Assembly: GCA_951213105.1 (NCBI GenBank)
Contig: OX578134.1
Span: 137,849,793-137,913,792 of the forward strand
DNA: 64,000 nucleotides
Origin: Amaurobius ferox
Taxonomy: Eukaryota > Arthropoda > Arachnida > Araneae > Amaurobiidae
Reading direction: 5' to 3'
This document shows, piece after piece, positions 1 through 11,420 of this stretch. Under the pieces are notes generated by a model. That model was given only the letters and a program-made list of their open reading frames with translations, was not told where the DNA came from and made no database searches. Position 1 is the stretch's first letter; each line of letters begins with the position of its first letter. Both the position numbers and the translations under genes were made by a program.

Positions 1-52
1 AAATGACATAATGTTTCTCAACACATTGTCACTAACAAGGTCTAAATCTCCT

Positions 53-122
53 GTATATATATATATATATATTATATATATATATTAATTATATATACAT
101 ATTATATATTATATATACATAT

Positions 123-193
<71 letters not shown>
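53..193. repeat. (AT)n microsatellite
   Basis: Long near-pure TA dinucleotide tract with a few interruptions (TTAATTA and ACATATTATATATT variants). Simple-sequence repeat; no coding potential. Confidence 0.95.
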
Positions 194-195
<2 letters not shown>

Positions 196-1510
196 ACTCT
201 GTGTTTAGTGAACTTTGAAATTATGTATTATTTCAAGTAGGATCAAAACAATAACGGAAAGTAAATGAGTGAATATTCCTAGAACATAACCATCACTGTA
301 ATTCAGTAATTAAGTGTTTATGGTATTAATTTGAAAGGTTCGCCCTATTCGTTTTCTCAAGATGAGCTACAGGGCTTGTCAATCGCAAATGACCTTGACG
401 CCTACCTGAGAGACTTTTTCTCGTTTTTTGGAGAGCAAATATCTCCTTCAAGGTCTAAGCTCTTCAAGGCCAACTACCTCTCACAGCCATCTGCGTCGGG
501 GCCAGCATGTTTTATAGGGCCTTTTCTTGGCAAATATATTTATCTCCAGTGACAAAGATGCTAAACATGATCTTTGATGTTGTCTCAGACAATTTATCTT
601 TGTATAGTTGAGCGTTTTTCGTGATAACAGAAAGCACATCCAATGTCTGGATGGAAATGGGGGGATAGAGAAGAGAAGAAAAAGATGAGTTAAAGCGTTT
701 TAGCATAAAAGATGCATTTCGGGAAAAAGCCTAACTTTTTCTTATCCGAAGACTGATAAGAAACGTCAGGCGAACAATTATCGTCATTTGATTCATCTTT
801 CTCATTTACATGATCCATTTGGCTTGAGAGTCTATTATTAACTTGTCTATTATAACAAAGTAATAGTAGACTCCCAAGCGAAATGTTCTGGCTTGGTTAG
901 TATCAACCACTCCCCTTCACTTTAAAGACTTTAACTAGTTTTTGTCCGCAGTGTAGCGGAATTGATTGGTTGAATTTCAAGTGAATGTCGTTTGTTTTGC
1001 GGTACGAACATTAAATTTAGTATGCTATTAAAATAATTTTTTTGTTGAGATTAAAGTAGGATATACTGTCATTCTGTATGCAATGTTTTTCATGCGCAAT
1101 CATAGAAAATTGATGCCTGACAGCGCTTTCTGAAATTAGCTTGTAAACGTCTCATCGTATTAAAATGTTTTTCATTATAAACGTATGAAAACTAAGTTCT
1201 TAATGGAAAAGGGCCTTATAAATTCCTTTCTACAATTTCCCTTAACTATTTTCTTTGAACTAACTTAACTTTTCTTAACTATTTTCTATCCAAAGAATGG
1301 TAAATTATTGAAATTTTAAGATATTATGTTCGAAACAACACATTATGATTTTATCCACCAAAACATATGTAAATTATAATTTTCTTTTATCTAATATTTT
1401 TCACGTTTCAGTTACTTGTCTGTTCAATTAAACTTCTGTTGATTTTGTCGGTATTTTCGCATTTTAAGAGTGAAATGTTCCTTTATATAGCAAGACATTT
1501 TAATCGTTTT
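196..1510. other. Unannotated AT-rich stretch
   Basis: No recognisable gene. A short open frame at 331-552 (+) has fairly ordinary amino-acid composition, but I recognise no domain and see no clear splice context. An imperfect hairpin lies at 822-881, with arms reading GCTTGAGAGTCTA and TAGACTCCCAAGC. The remainder is unstructured AT-rich sequence. Confidence 0.5.
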
Positions 1511-2275
1511 TACTTTCCCTGCAATACATGGTAATGTATAGGGAAAGTATTCAAATCATGTCGAAAATCGTAACTCGAGTTTTCGACGGATCTACACGTT
1601 TCGAGACCTCTAGAATACGAAAAAACTATTTTTAGCGTGACGTCTGTGTGTGTGTCTGTCTGTTTGTGTGTCCGTCTGTGTGTCTGCGTGTCTGTCTGTG
1701 CAGATTTTGTATCCACTCTTAACTAAAAAACTAATAGATCGAATTTCACAAAATTTTGTAGGTTAGTCACTTGTGGGCGAGTCTAGTGCTGATTAGTTTT
1801 GGATACGATTCGGGATAAAAGAACCCGCCTTTTTTCGCGAAATGGCCCGCAAAAACTTGTATAGCTGAGAAACTAAGGGACCGACTTTCACAAAATTCGA
1901 TAGATGAGTCACTTAAAAGTTACCCTGGTGCTGATTAGATTTTGGTACGATTCAGAAAAAAATAACCTGCCCTTTTTTGCAAAATGGCCTGCAAAAATTG
2001 TCAAAATCTAAACTAAAAAGCTACGTATGCTCAAATATATCCATTAAATGCTTGTTTAGTACGTAAAAGAATAAGACCAACCCCATTACACTAGGACTAA
2101 CCGTTCTCAAGATATATTAGTTTTTTTCGTGTTTTCTCCACGCCACCTTTGAATATAAGTCCAGTTATCAAATGAGAACGAAAATTGAATTAGAAGTGAA
2201 TTAAATTTAATTGAAATAAAGATAACGTGGATATAAGTCTGCAGGGAAAGTCATGTGCTGTCCACATCAGATTTT
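1511..2275 (-). mobile_element. F1 repeat, unit 1 (Helentron/HINE-like, inferred)
   Basis: Reads 5' to 3' on the minus strand. The 5' end begins ATCTGATGTGGACAGCAC followed by the subterminal motif ACTTTCCCTGCAGAC. Internal copies of a motif with AATCTAATCAGCACCAG follow, then a TGTC/CACA microsatellite. The 3' end is a hairpin, TACTTTCCCTATACATTACC pairing with ATGTATTGCAGGGAAAGTA. It is joined head-to-tail to unit 2. No real protein is encoded; the open frame over the microsatellite is an artefact. Class assignment is inferred from architecture. Confidence 0.75.
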
Positions 2276-3542
2276 TACTTTCCCTGCAATACATGGTAAT
2301 GTATAGGGAAAGTATTGGAATCATATTAAAAATCGCAGGTCGCGTTTTTGACGGAACTGCACGTTTTGGGATCTCTAGAACATGAAATAACTATTTTGAG
2401 CGTGATGTCTGTGTGTGAGTCTATGTGTCTGCCTGTCTGTATGTCTGTCTAAGCCATGTCTGTATCCATTCTAACTCAAAAACTAATGAACCAAATTTCA
2501 TAAAATTTTATAATCAAACCAGTTGTGGGTGACCCTGGTGCTGATTAGATTTTGCTACGATTTGGGATAAAAGTATCTACCTTTTTGGCGAAATAGCCCG
2601 CAAAATTTGACTGTATCCACTCTGGCTGAAGAACTAATTAATCAAATTTCACAAAATTTGGTACACAAGTCATTTGTTGGTTACCCTGGTGCTGATTAGA
2701 TTTTGGCACGATGCAGGAAAAAAGAACCTGACTTTTTCTGCAAAATTGCATGTATGCATTCTAGCTGAGAAACTAATAGACCAAATTTCACAACATTTGG
2801 TAGATAAGTTGCTTGTGGGTTACCATAGTGCTGGTCAGATTTTGGTACGATTTGAAAAAAGGGAACCTGCCCCTTTTTGCGAAGTGTTCCGCTAAAATCG
2901 TCAAGATCTAAAATAAAATGCTACAAATGTATCAATTAAATGTATGTTTTATATGTAATTTTTGACAGCGAAAAGAATAAGATCAACCCCATTATTTTTA
3001 GATGGACCATAGTCGAGATATTTAAATTTTTTAAATTGGGAAACTCAAGACGTACACTGTAGTGGAAAAATTATTTAATGAAACTTCTTAAAATTTTAGT
3101 AGTTACGTCTCTTAAGGGTTATTTTGATACTTGTTAGATTTTGGCATGATTCGAAGAAACATAATCGATATTTTTTTTTTGCAAAATGGCCCACAAAGAT
3201 CTTAAAAATGTGAAATAAATGACTAAAATTGCTGAAATATATTAATTGAGTGCTTGTTCTTCATGTGATATTTGACAGCACAGCGAATAAGACTGACTCC
3301 ATGACTTTGATATAAACCGTTCTCGAGATATTTTAGTTTTTTGAATTTTGAAGGGCTGAAGATTTTAAAGTGCGTTAAATTGCCAAATGAAACGATAATA
3401 CATTAAAACTACAAACTGGACATAATATCATAAAAGTATCCATGTTATTTTCTACAATTAAAACCAATTTAATGCATCATGAAATTAAAAATAAGAAAAT
3501 GAATTTGAATTTCCTGGGAAACACATGTGTTTCCCCAATCAG
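2276..3542 (-). mobile_element. F1 repeat, unit 2, with several internal subrepeats
   Basis: Same family and orientation as unit 1, but longer, because the roughly 150-bp internal motif (AATCTAATCAGCACCAG plus an ACAAATGACTT-like stretch) occurs more times. The 3' hairpin is at about 2276-2314. The 5' end near 3520-3542 is diverged (CTGATTGGGGAAACACATG). The boundary with unit 3 has the same GGGAAAGTAAAAATCTGAT junction seen between units 1 and 2. Confidence 0.75.
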
Positions 3543-3547
3543 ATTTT

Positions 3548-4042
3548 TACTTTCCCTACAATACATGGTAATGCATGGGGAAAGTATTGGAATCATGTCG
3601 AAAATTTCAACTTAAGTTTTCGACGGATCTACACGTTTTAAGACTTCCAGAATACGAAAAAACTATTTTTATGGAAAGGTCAGTGTATCCACTCTAACTC
3701 AAAAACTAATGTACCATATATTATAAAATTTTAAAAGTAAGTCACTTGTGAGATACTCTAGTGCTGATTAGATTTTGGTACGATTCGGGAAAGTAGAATC
3801 TGTTTTTTTTATTTGCAAAATGACCAGCAAAAATCATCAAAATCTAAAATAAAAGACTACGTATGCTCAAATGTATCAATTAAATGCTTGTTTCACCCGC
3901 AATTTTTGACGATAAAAATAATAAGACCAATCCCATTACTCTAGGATTAGCCGTTCTCGAGATATTTTATTTTTTTCCTCATTTTTGTTACGCTGACTTT
4001 GAAAATACGTCCAGTTACGAAAATGAAAACAAAAATAAAAAA
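3548..4042 (-). mobile_element. F1 repeat, unit 3, 5' truncated
   Basis: It has the terminal hairpin (TACTTTCCCTACAATACATGG...) and the conserved sub-hairpin segment. It lacks most of the TGTC microsatellite and stops without an F1 5' terminus, where it meets the oppositely oriented unit 4 in an A-rich run. Confidence 0.65.
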
Positions 4043-4803
4043 ATCTGATGTGGATAACACATGACTTTCCCTGCAGACTTATATCCACGTTCTTTTTATT
4101 TTAATTAAATTTAATTCACTTTTGATTCACATTTCGTTCTCATTTGGTAACTTGACTTACGTTCAAAGGTTGCGTAGAGTAAATACGAAAAAACTAAAAT
4201 ATCTTGAGAACGGCTAGTCCTAGTGTAACGGGATTGGTCTTATTCTTTTCTTCGTTAAAATGTACGCATAAAACAAGCATTTAATGGATATATTTGAGCA
4301 TACGTAGTTTTTTCTTTTAGATTTTGACGATTTTTGCGGGCCATTTTGCAAAAGAAAGGTAGGCTATTTTTTTCCGAATCGTACTAAAATCTAATCAGCA
4401 CCAGAGTAACCCACAAGAGACTTATCTACCGAATTTTTTGCAATTCAGTTCATTAGTTTTTTAGCTAGAGTAGATACAAGCTTTTGCGGACCATTTCGCA
4501 AAAAAAGGCGGGTTCTTTTATTCCGATTCGTACCACCCAAAACTAATCAGCACCAGATTCGCCCACAAATGCCTTACCTACCAAATTTTATGAAATTCAG
4601 TCAATTAGTTTTTTAGTCAGAGTTGATACAAAATCTGCACAGACAGACAGACACACAGACACACACACAGACGTCACGCTGAAAATGGTTTTATCGTATT
4701 CTAGAGGTGTCAAAACGTATAGATCCATCAAAAACTTGAGTTGCGATTTTCGGCATGATTCCAATTATTTCCCTATACATTACCATGTATTGCAGCGAAA
4801 GTA
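4043..4803 (+). mobile_element. F1 repeat, unit 4, opposite orientation
   Basis: Plus-strand copy. It starts ATCTGATGTGGATAACAC, with ACTTTCCCTGCAGAC about 20 bp in. The internal AATCTAATCAGCACCAG motif is repeated, an ACAGACAGACACACAG microsatellite follows, and the copy ends in the hairpin CCCTATACATTACCATGTAT...CGAAAGTA, which carries a few mismatches. Confidence 0.75.
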
Positions 4804-4924
4804 ATAAAAAGCGCAAATTCAGTGTCATTTCAAATAAGTATGCGTGTTATTTTGTGCTAAATTTAATGAATTATGAGAAAATTAATTTAACTCTGTAGGG
4901 AAAGTCATATGCAGTGCACATCAG
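4804..4924 (-). mobile_element. F1 repeat, 5'-end fragment
   Basis: Minus-strand 5' end only: TCTGATGTGCACTGCATATG and ACTTTCCCTACAGAG, followed by about 80 bp of F1 interior. The hairpin half is absent. Confidence 0.55.
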
Positions 4925-5445
4925 ACTTTCTAATTTTATACTATACTTGCTACAAAACTACTTTGACACCACAAAGATATATGAAAAACTGTTACTCTCC
5001 GCTGAGGTATATAGTCCATTTGATAAATTCTAATTAAAAACTGGAATTCTTTTTATAAAACCGATTGTTTAGAGCTCAATTTCTAAAATATATTTTCACA
5101 TTTCTACTCATCTTTTCTATATTTTAATAAAAATATATTCAAAATAAATTTTGTTGCTAGGGTAACCAGCTAGTCAATGGCAAATACTCAATATTGTCTT
5201 CATACGTAATGGGCGCATGAGACGAAATTGAAAAAAAAAAATAGCCAGTCATAGTTTCTCAACATATTCAAGTTATCCTTGTCGCGATTAAAGAAAGAAG
5301 CTGAAACAGATGAGAGAGGAGAAGTAGTACAAGGTTGTGTGAAAGAAACTGAAGTTAATTTATAGAAAAAAATCGCCCGGACTGCTGTCTGAAAATATCT
5401 GAAAAATAAAAACTTTGAAGTACAGTATCCAAAGCTGAATGAAAG
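4925..5445. other. AT-rich stretch, nothing recognised
   Basis: No domain, repeat or RNA gene identified. A minus-strand open frame at 5200-5451 is low-complexity (Phe/Ser-rich) and is not supported as a gene. Confidence 0.4.
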
Positions 5446-5675
5446 TGTCAACCGATTTTAAAGGCAAAAAAGAGCCTTATTTGTCAGGATAAATGAGACA
5501 GAGCACCAGTATCAACCGATTTTAAAGGCAAAAATAACCTTATTTGTTAGAATAAACGAGACAGAGCATCAGTACCGACAATATAGAAGCATTTTTTTTG
5601 CCTTGGTTGATGCTGATGCTCTGTATCATTTGTTATGAAGAAGCCTCTTTTTGCCTTTAAAACAGGTCGATACTT
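5446..5675. repeat. Foldback repeat with two tandem left arms
   Basis: The sequence GTATCAACCGATTTTAAAGG occurs twice in tandem (about 5446 and 5511, period about 65 bp). Each copy ends in an ACAGAGCAYCAG motif. The complement of the whole unit (CTGATGCTCTGTATC...TTTGCCTTTAAAACAGG...) follows at 5609-5673, giving an imperfect long hairpin. MITE-like; superfamily not identified. Confidence 0.65.
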
Positions 5676-6636
5676 TTATTTATTTAACTTTGTACACCGA
5701 ATAGAATGCAAGTGGTAGTCATCATGAAAACTTTGTACTGCATGATTGCAAGAATAAAGTTAAGGGTTACATAGAGAGCTATGTTCTGTTTGAAATTTCA
5801 ACTACGTTTTATAATAATAAAGCTTTTGGTAAAATGAACAGATTACGAAATATATACAAAAAACTGTTTTCGGCTGCCTTTTGTCAAGATGTCACTGTAT
5901 TCTATTAACTCACCACAAAATCTCCAGTAATACGCCAAATTTTATGTTTATATTACAAAATGAACGATTATTATACTTCACAACTCTGTTTAATGGTTCT
6001 AAGGAGATTGAAATACTGGTGTGTAGTAACAATAAAGTGGCTTCTGTCCTAAAAGTTGGATTAAAAAAAGTGGTAATTGATCCTATTTTTTCACTACCAT
6101 TGTTTCACGAATTTGGATAATTTTTGAAAGGCGCAGGATAGATGGTCACAAAGTATTTGCCTACTAAACACTTTCATATATTTATATATACTAATTCATA
6201 GTCTCCGTCTGTCTGTCCCCCTTTATAGGTACCTCCCGAATAGATAGAGACTCGGAATGTGGTGCACGGTTCAATAGCTTGATAAAGTGTCAGAGAAAAA
6301 TCAAAATTTTCAAACATATTCAGTTGAGGTGAGGTGCTTCGTTCCAAAACTTTTGAAATGCAAACTTATCGTTAAAAGCACTTTCCGACGAGAAAGAGAT
6401 TCGAAAAATTTGGTTCTGCACGGATAACTTGTTCGATACGTAGTTCTGGGGATATTATGTTCACAGATTCACACACATGCATGCACATGCCCATACACAC
6501 TGACCAGTGGTGTATTGTTAAAAGAATGGCGTAGGAAAGTCCATCGATTAACTACAAATAGTAATCTACACTTTTTTCATATGCAAAATAATAAATTAAA
6601 AGAATAGAATATTTATGTTGTATTTATTTATAACTA
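5676..6636. other. Unannotated AT-rich stretch
   Basis: No supported gene. Around 6200-6500 the motif GTCTCCGTCTGTCTGTCCCCC and a CACATGCATGCACATGCCC tract resemble the microsatellite-bearing interior of the repeat families elsewhere in the window, but no terminal hairpin was found. Confidence 0.35.
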
Positions 6637-6640
6637 TTAA

Positions 6641-6735
6641 CCTTTTGCTTACGGGTGGGACAGCGTCAATCCAAACGAAGAATCTCTCAAAAAGACAGGT
6701 ATTTGATATACCCTTTACCAAACAGTTCGATCCCC
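6641..6735. mobile_element. Half copy of the TTAA-flanked foldback element
   Basis: Begins TTAA|CCTTTTGCTTACGGGTGGGA and matches one arm of the complete foldback element at 20836-21003, through the CTCTCAAAAAGACAGGTATTTGATATACCC motif region. The second arm is missing; the sequence continues into an unrelated hairpin. Confidence 0.6.
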
Positions 6736-6750
6736 CTTTGCAGGCATTGG

Positions 6751-6837
6751 CGTCCATGGAAATCGCTGACAGAAACATTGCACATGCTGCGCAGCAGGTG
6801 CAATGTCAACGATTTCTGTCAGCGATTTCCATGGACG
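6751..6837. repeat. Long near-perfect hairpin
   Basis: Perfect 25-bp inverted arms (6751-6775 and 6813-6837; core ATGGAAATCGCTGACAGAAA) and a second inner pair, CATTGCAC/GTGCAATG, around a short GC-rich loop. Could be a foldback MITE or a transcribed hairpin; function unknown. Confidence 0.75.
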
Positions 6838-6984
6838 TCAATGTTCGCATTTTGAAGAAATGCAAGCTCTAATTTTGGATTAAGTTTTGAAATGTTCCAA
6901 AATCTGTGGGCTAAAATTACAAAATTTTCTGAAAATTATCAAATATATGTTATTGTTTTTACTAAATTTTTAAAGAAACTTATT

Positions 6985-7230
6985 AATCTCAAAGATTCCC
7001 TCCACCTCACCGATGGGGCACATTGTCAAACTTGGTGTCAAACCAAAGACTTTTTTAATCCCTTTAAAATGAAAGGTGCATAACATGCTATAATTGTGAT
7101 CATTTGGATCAACAATACAGATTTTTAGAAAAAAAATTCTTGCGGAATGTGCAGGGAGAAAAAGAATCACAAGCTACTTAAAAATGGATTCTGGTATTAG
7201 AAAGTTCAGTTGAGTTCTACTCCAGTTTAC
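6985..7230. repeat. Dispersed repeat, copy A
   Basis: Diverged but collinear with 8735-8990. Shared stretches include CCCTTTAAAATGAA, AATTATGATCATTTG-like, ACAGATTTTTagAAA and the TTAAAAATGGATTyTGGTA block. No coding capacity. Confidence 0.6.
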
Positions 7231-8100
7231 TTTACTATTATATTTAGAAAAAGTTCTTAAAAACGTTCCGTTTCTGGAAAAAAAAAAAAAAAAAAGAACC
7301 GAAATGTCATTCCGCTCTGAGTACAACACTACTGATACTGACACACATACTACATAAATATACGTGCATAAAAATATTCGATTCGAATTCAGAGATGCTC
7401 CAAACATGAATTCGAATTTCATACACTATATCAATATCTTCTTTGTATGTATATTCTACTACGTATCTAGAAAAAGAAATATATAGCACAGTGCATATAG
7501 AGAAAGTTGGGAATGGAAAATACCCAAATCTACTATGTCGATTGACAAGCTCACATGCAGACCTATCCTTTTTCATTTACCCCTTCCGCGATGTTTATTT
7601 GATAAAGATCAAATGTAGTTGACGTGAAATTCAATCTTCACCTGTCAGTGGTCAAAGTCGAAAACGATTTGCTTATAATTGAACCCCCCCCCCCTCCCGA
7701 ACAGAAAATAACCTTTCTGATTTATATATACATCATTATATTGAAGACTTTAATACATAATTACGATCATTCAAATGTAAATAGCATTTTAAGTGCCTTT
7801 CAGGGTAACAAGCAGATTCATGTCGCTGTCAATTAGCATCAGGAGATCCTGAATGTAGATGTTCCTCTGAAACTGACGATGACTGCTGTAAAAAATTCCA
7901 CAACTTTCATATTTTTTAGGCATTGCGCTTTCATAGGATTCAGTCCATTCAGAGTTAGAATTATGTGGAAATCTGCACATCAAATTGCTTATCAAATCTG
8001 ATAATTTCTTAAGAAGAAATAAGTGCGACAATAACTACTTTTGATGCACAGCATTCTGCTATGCTCTGTTGGATTTTCGATTGATTTCTCTGTACATTTT
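7231..8100. other. Unannotated AT-rich stretch
   Basis: Short low-complexity frames only. Contains an A17 homopolymer near 7280 and a C-run (about 7686). No supported gene. Confidence 0.35.
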
Positions 8101-8101
8101 T

Positions 8102-8350
8102 ACACTATAGAATATTTACACTATAGAATATATTTCGGTCGTCCAATTTGATGCTCTAAGTGCTCAGGACGAGCCGGACGGCCTGGGGCTTTCACACTAT
8201 AGAATATACTATACACTATAGTACACTATAGAATATCTCTGTACACTATAGAATACTCTATACACTATCTGTGGCATATATACTATGTACACAATATCTG
8301 TACATTCTGTATACTATAGAATATAGTATACACATACTATAGAATATAGT
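8102..8350. repeat. Irregular array of ACTATAGAATAT motifs
   Basis: The near-palindromic motif CACTATAGAATAT recurs about nine times at uneven spacing (for example 8103, 8117, 8194, 8226, 8244, 8307, 8335), split by a GC-richer insert at about 8160-8190. It leads directly into a GAGAAAGT sequence reminiscent of the F1/F2 hairpin end. Confidence 0.7.
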
Positions 8351-8734
8351 ATAGAGAAAGTTTAATTTTGGCGAAAATTTTCGATTTCGAGATTTTGATG
8401 CCAATATATATTTTAAGACCTATTGAGAACACGTGTTGACTATTTTTAGCATGATATCCGTCTGTCTACCTAGGGTCAGTTTCTTACGTGCACTACAATT
8501 GCCTCAAATATCAATAGATTTTCACGAAACTTTATATCCGGCTTTGCTAACAAAAAATTAACTAAAACTTTTTGAAATTCAAGTAAAAGCTTCTAAGTGG
8601 ATTCAAAATTTTATATTTATTTAACATGGCAGCAAAATTTGACATAACCATGCATAAAAGGGATTATTTGTGTTGATCACGAAACTCAGATAGTTTCAAT
8701 TATTGTAGTAAAAAATAGCAACAAAGCAAATTTT

Positions 8735-8990
8735 TTGTGTTCTTAGTCCATCTTCCCCCACACTTGATATCAATCGAAATACTTTTTCAAACCCTTTAAA
8801 ATGAAGGGTAACATGTTGTAATTATGATCATTTGAACCAGCGATACACACACAGATTTTTTTTAAAAATTTTCTTGCAAAGTTTGCAAGAAAAAAAAAAT
8901 CCAAGCTATTTAAAAATGGATTTTGGTAGGATAAATTAGAGTTGAGTCGCCCTTCAGTTAGTTTGAAATAAGCTTAGTATTGTTGGTACA
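8735..8990. repeat. Dispersed repeat, copy B
   Basis: Partner of 6985-7230. The stretch upstream (8350-8620) contains TTTTCGATTTCGAGATTTTG and CATGATATCCGTCTGTCTACC. These resemble the sub-hairpin and microsatellite parts of F1/F2 and suggest a third, diverged member of that group. Confidence 0.55.
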
Positions 8991-9119
8991 GCAGAAACAT
9001 TTTACGTTTTTAACTGCTTATCTGCTATATAAGCGTTAATTACTGTTTGGATTTTTAAGTTTTTTAAATAATTGTTGTAATAATAACATTTTAAACACGA
9101 CATCGTTATCTAAATTTAT

Positions 9120-9605
9120 AACACTGATTGAATGTAATAGAAAATGAAAATATCGAAACAAAATTGATTTTTAATAGAAATATTTAAACTGATAACACTG
9201 ACTGAATGTAATAGAAAATAAAAATATCGCAAAAAAAATTGGTTTTTAATATGAAAATATCGCAACAAAATTGATTTTTAATAGAAATATTTAAACTGGT
9301 AACATTGATTGAATGTAATAGAAAATGAAAATATTGCAAAAAGAAAAAAATGATTTTTAATAGAAATATTTAAACTGATAACACTGATTGAATGTAATAG
9401 AAAATTAAAATATCGAAACAAATTTGATTTTTAATAGAACTATTTAAACTGATAACACTGATTGAATACAATAGAAAATGAAAATATCGCAACAAAATTG
9501 ATTTTTATTAGAAATATTTAAACTGGTAACACTGATTGAATGTAATAGAAAATGGAAATATCACAACAAAATTGATTTTTAATAGAAATATTTAAACTGA
9601 TAATG
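9120..9605. repeat. 74-bp tandem repeat (satellite-like), about 6.5 copies
   Basis: Head-to-tail units contain ACACTGATTGAATGTAATAG, GAAAATATCGmAACAAAATTG and TTTTTAATAGAAATATTTAAA, with modest divergence and one short unit near 9240. AT-rich; no coding potential. Confidence 0.9.
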
Positions 9606-9969
9606 CCGAGGAATTGCAAATACTTCAGCGAAACATAAAAATATTTATCGTCATTTATTATCACTTATCGTCAACAAGCCGGCAACGGTTCGAAACTTTT
9701 AAAACTACTATACAGCTTCATGAAGTCATGAATTCGCATTATTGTTACAAAATTAGATCCATTATGATTTCTAAATGCTAAATAATAAGGTTTAGATTTA
9801 AGATCGATTTTTATAAAATAAATGGACTTTTGCATGATAATGTTATAGCATATACATAAATAACATTAACACGTGGACCGGGATCACGTGACTGTGATAT
9901 CAAGAGCATATTGTCTAGAGTAATTAAAATATTTTTATTTGAATGCAATGATATCACTTCAATTTTTAC

Positions 9970-10235
9970 CCCTTTTTCAGGCCAGGCACTTGATTATACA
10001 ATCATTCACCCTGAACTGGACCACTCAATTTGGTCCGGAAACCTGTAAGGGTGATAATCGCAGGGAGCCGACCATTCTTTCCCTAACTCATCAACTCTCT
10101 GATGGACTTCAAACCTACAGATTTCTAATGTCCATACTCCGTAGCGTCGAGGATCGAACACGATTTTCCGTATGCATTCCTCTTGCCAATACCACGGGGC
10201 TATGCAGTCCCTATATTCCAAAATTCTTCAATTCG
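9970..10235. other. Higher-complexity block, possible exon or relic, unrecognised
   Basis: This block is more GC-rich than its surroundings. A plus-strand frame follows a strong acceptor-like CCCCTTTTTCAG at about 9969-9980. A minus-strand frame (10221-10006) is rich in Trp, Tyr, Cys and charged residues (for example DPRRYGVWTLEICRFE) and has a weak acceptor and donor. I recognise neither protein. It could be a host exon or an old transposon piece; only one strand can be real. Confidence 0.25.
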
Positions 10236-10980
10236 CCGATTCACGAAAATAAAATGAAATATTCTAAAATACGCGTATTTCGATGTATTTTCAATTTTTT
10301 TTTAAATCTGAAGGAATAGTTAGTTCTACAAATTAGGATCAATCTTCGTTGGAATAAGCGCTATTCGAGCTTTTCGATAGCGTTATACATAAAAATTCAT
10401 AATTAATGAATGGAATGCAGCAGAAGTACTATTTTCGATAGGAGCAGTGTGTGACATTCAAAGAAACATCTGGTAAATTATGAAGATGATATTGTCAGTT
10501 GATTATTTTATATTGCAGTTTTAAAATTTGGCATGTCTTCAAAATACGAAAAGCATTTTTTTTTTTTTTTTTTTTTTAAGAAATTAATGAAAATCCCTCT
10601 ATTGATAGTACGGATTCCGTTATAGTTTATTTGAAAGATAGTTTTTCGATCTTTTCGATGGTGTTAAGGTAGAAACATTGTGATAATATTTTCGTCCACT
10701 AAGGAACCAATTTGTGTGAAAATCTCACAAAATTGCGTTCCAGGATAAATACTACTACTACTACTACTAATAATAATAATAATAATAACAATTCGAATTG
10801 TAAAGAATTATTCCCAGGTATCTCAGAACCTGACCTGAAGAATCACTGATCAAATTTCTTAACTGTGCTAGATTTTTCACTACGCCGCCCACAGACAAAC
10901 AAACAAACGAATGAACAAACAAACACGCAATCACACATGCATATTATTTTATAATGTTATATATATTGTTAATAAATCGT
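10236..10980. other. AT-rich stretch with simple repeats
   Basis: A T-homopolymer run (about 10558-10578), a CTA/ATA trinucleotide tract (10750-10790) and an AACA-type run (10895-10924). No gene supported. Confidence 0.5.
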
Positions 10981-11420
10981 TGATATATTTCGGAATCGCT
11001 GTTTTCGACGACTCCGAATAGTTGAGCTGGGTGTCCCGAAGTCGCGGGACTCACCCGAGAATAAGAACCACTTGTTTCTTGATAGAATCCATCTCTTGCT
11101 TTCGGAAGTACATGTTTGTCGAATCGGCGAGTGCGCTAAAAGAAAGAAAGCCGGGTATTCAATAAATCAGACTCGAGCTTGCGATCATGCAAAATCTTTA
11201 TTCTCCGCCATCATTATACAATCTCCCATATCTCTGGAATGACGAGAGGCATCTGAGCGATCCGTATTATCTCGAGCTCCTTCCTCTCAATGCGACTTTT
11301 CTGACGGGTAGCTCGTGTGGAATCTCTCCTCGGAGTGGCGCACTTTCTTCTATACATTCTTATATGCCACCGTGATCGTCAGGCCACCGTAGTCTATTCC
11401 TTCGAATTTTGTCTCAGAAT
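10981..11420 (-). mobile_element. GC-richer block with LTR-like signals (tentative)
   Basis: On the minus strand a TATAAG box (about 11364-11369) is followed about 170 bp downstream by AATAAA (about 11198-11203). This order and spacing fit an LTR's U3-R. Just beyond lies GTCCCGCGACTTCGGGAC, an imperfect palindrome. No pol sequence, TG...CA boundaries or target duplication were established, so this is a weak call. Confidence 0.2.

Noticed and set aside
1510..1716. 68-codon minus-strand frame ending in a HVLQGK-like tail
   Set aside because: Encoded by the microsatellite and hairpin of an F1 repeat; the same peptide recurs with every F1 copy in the window (for example 17305-17628).
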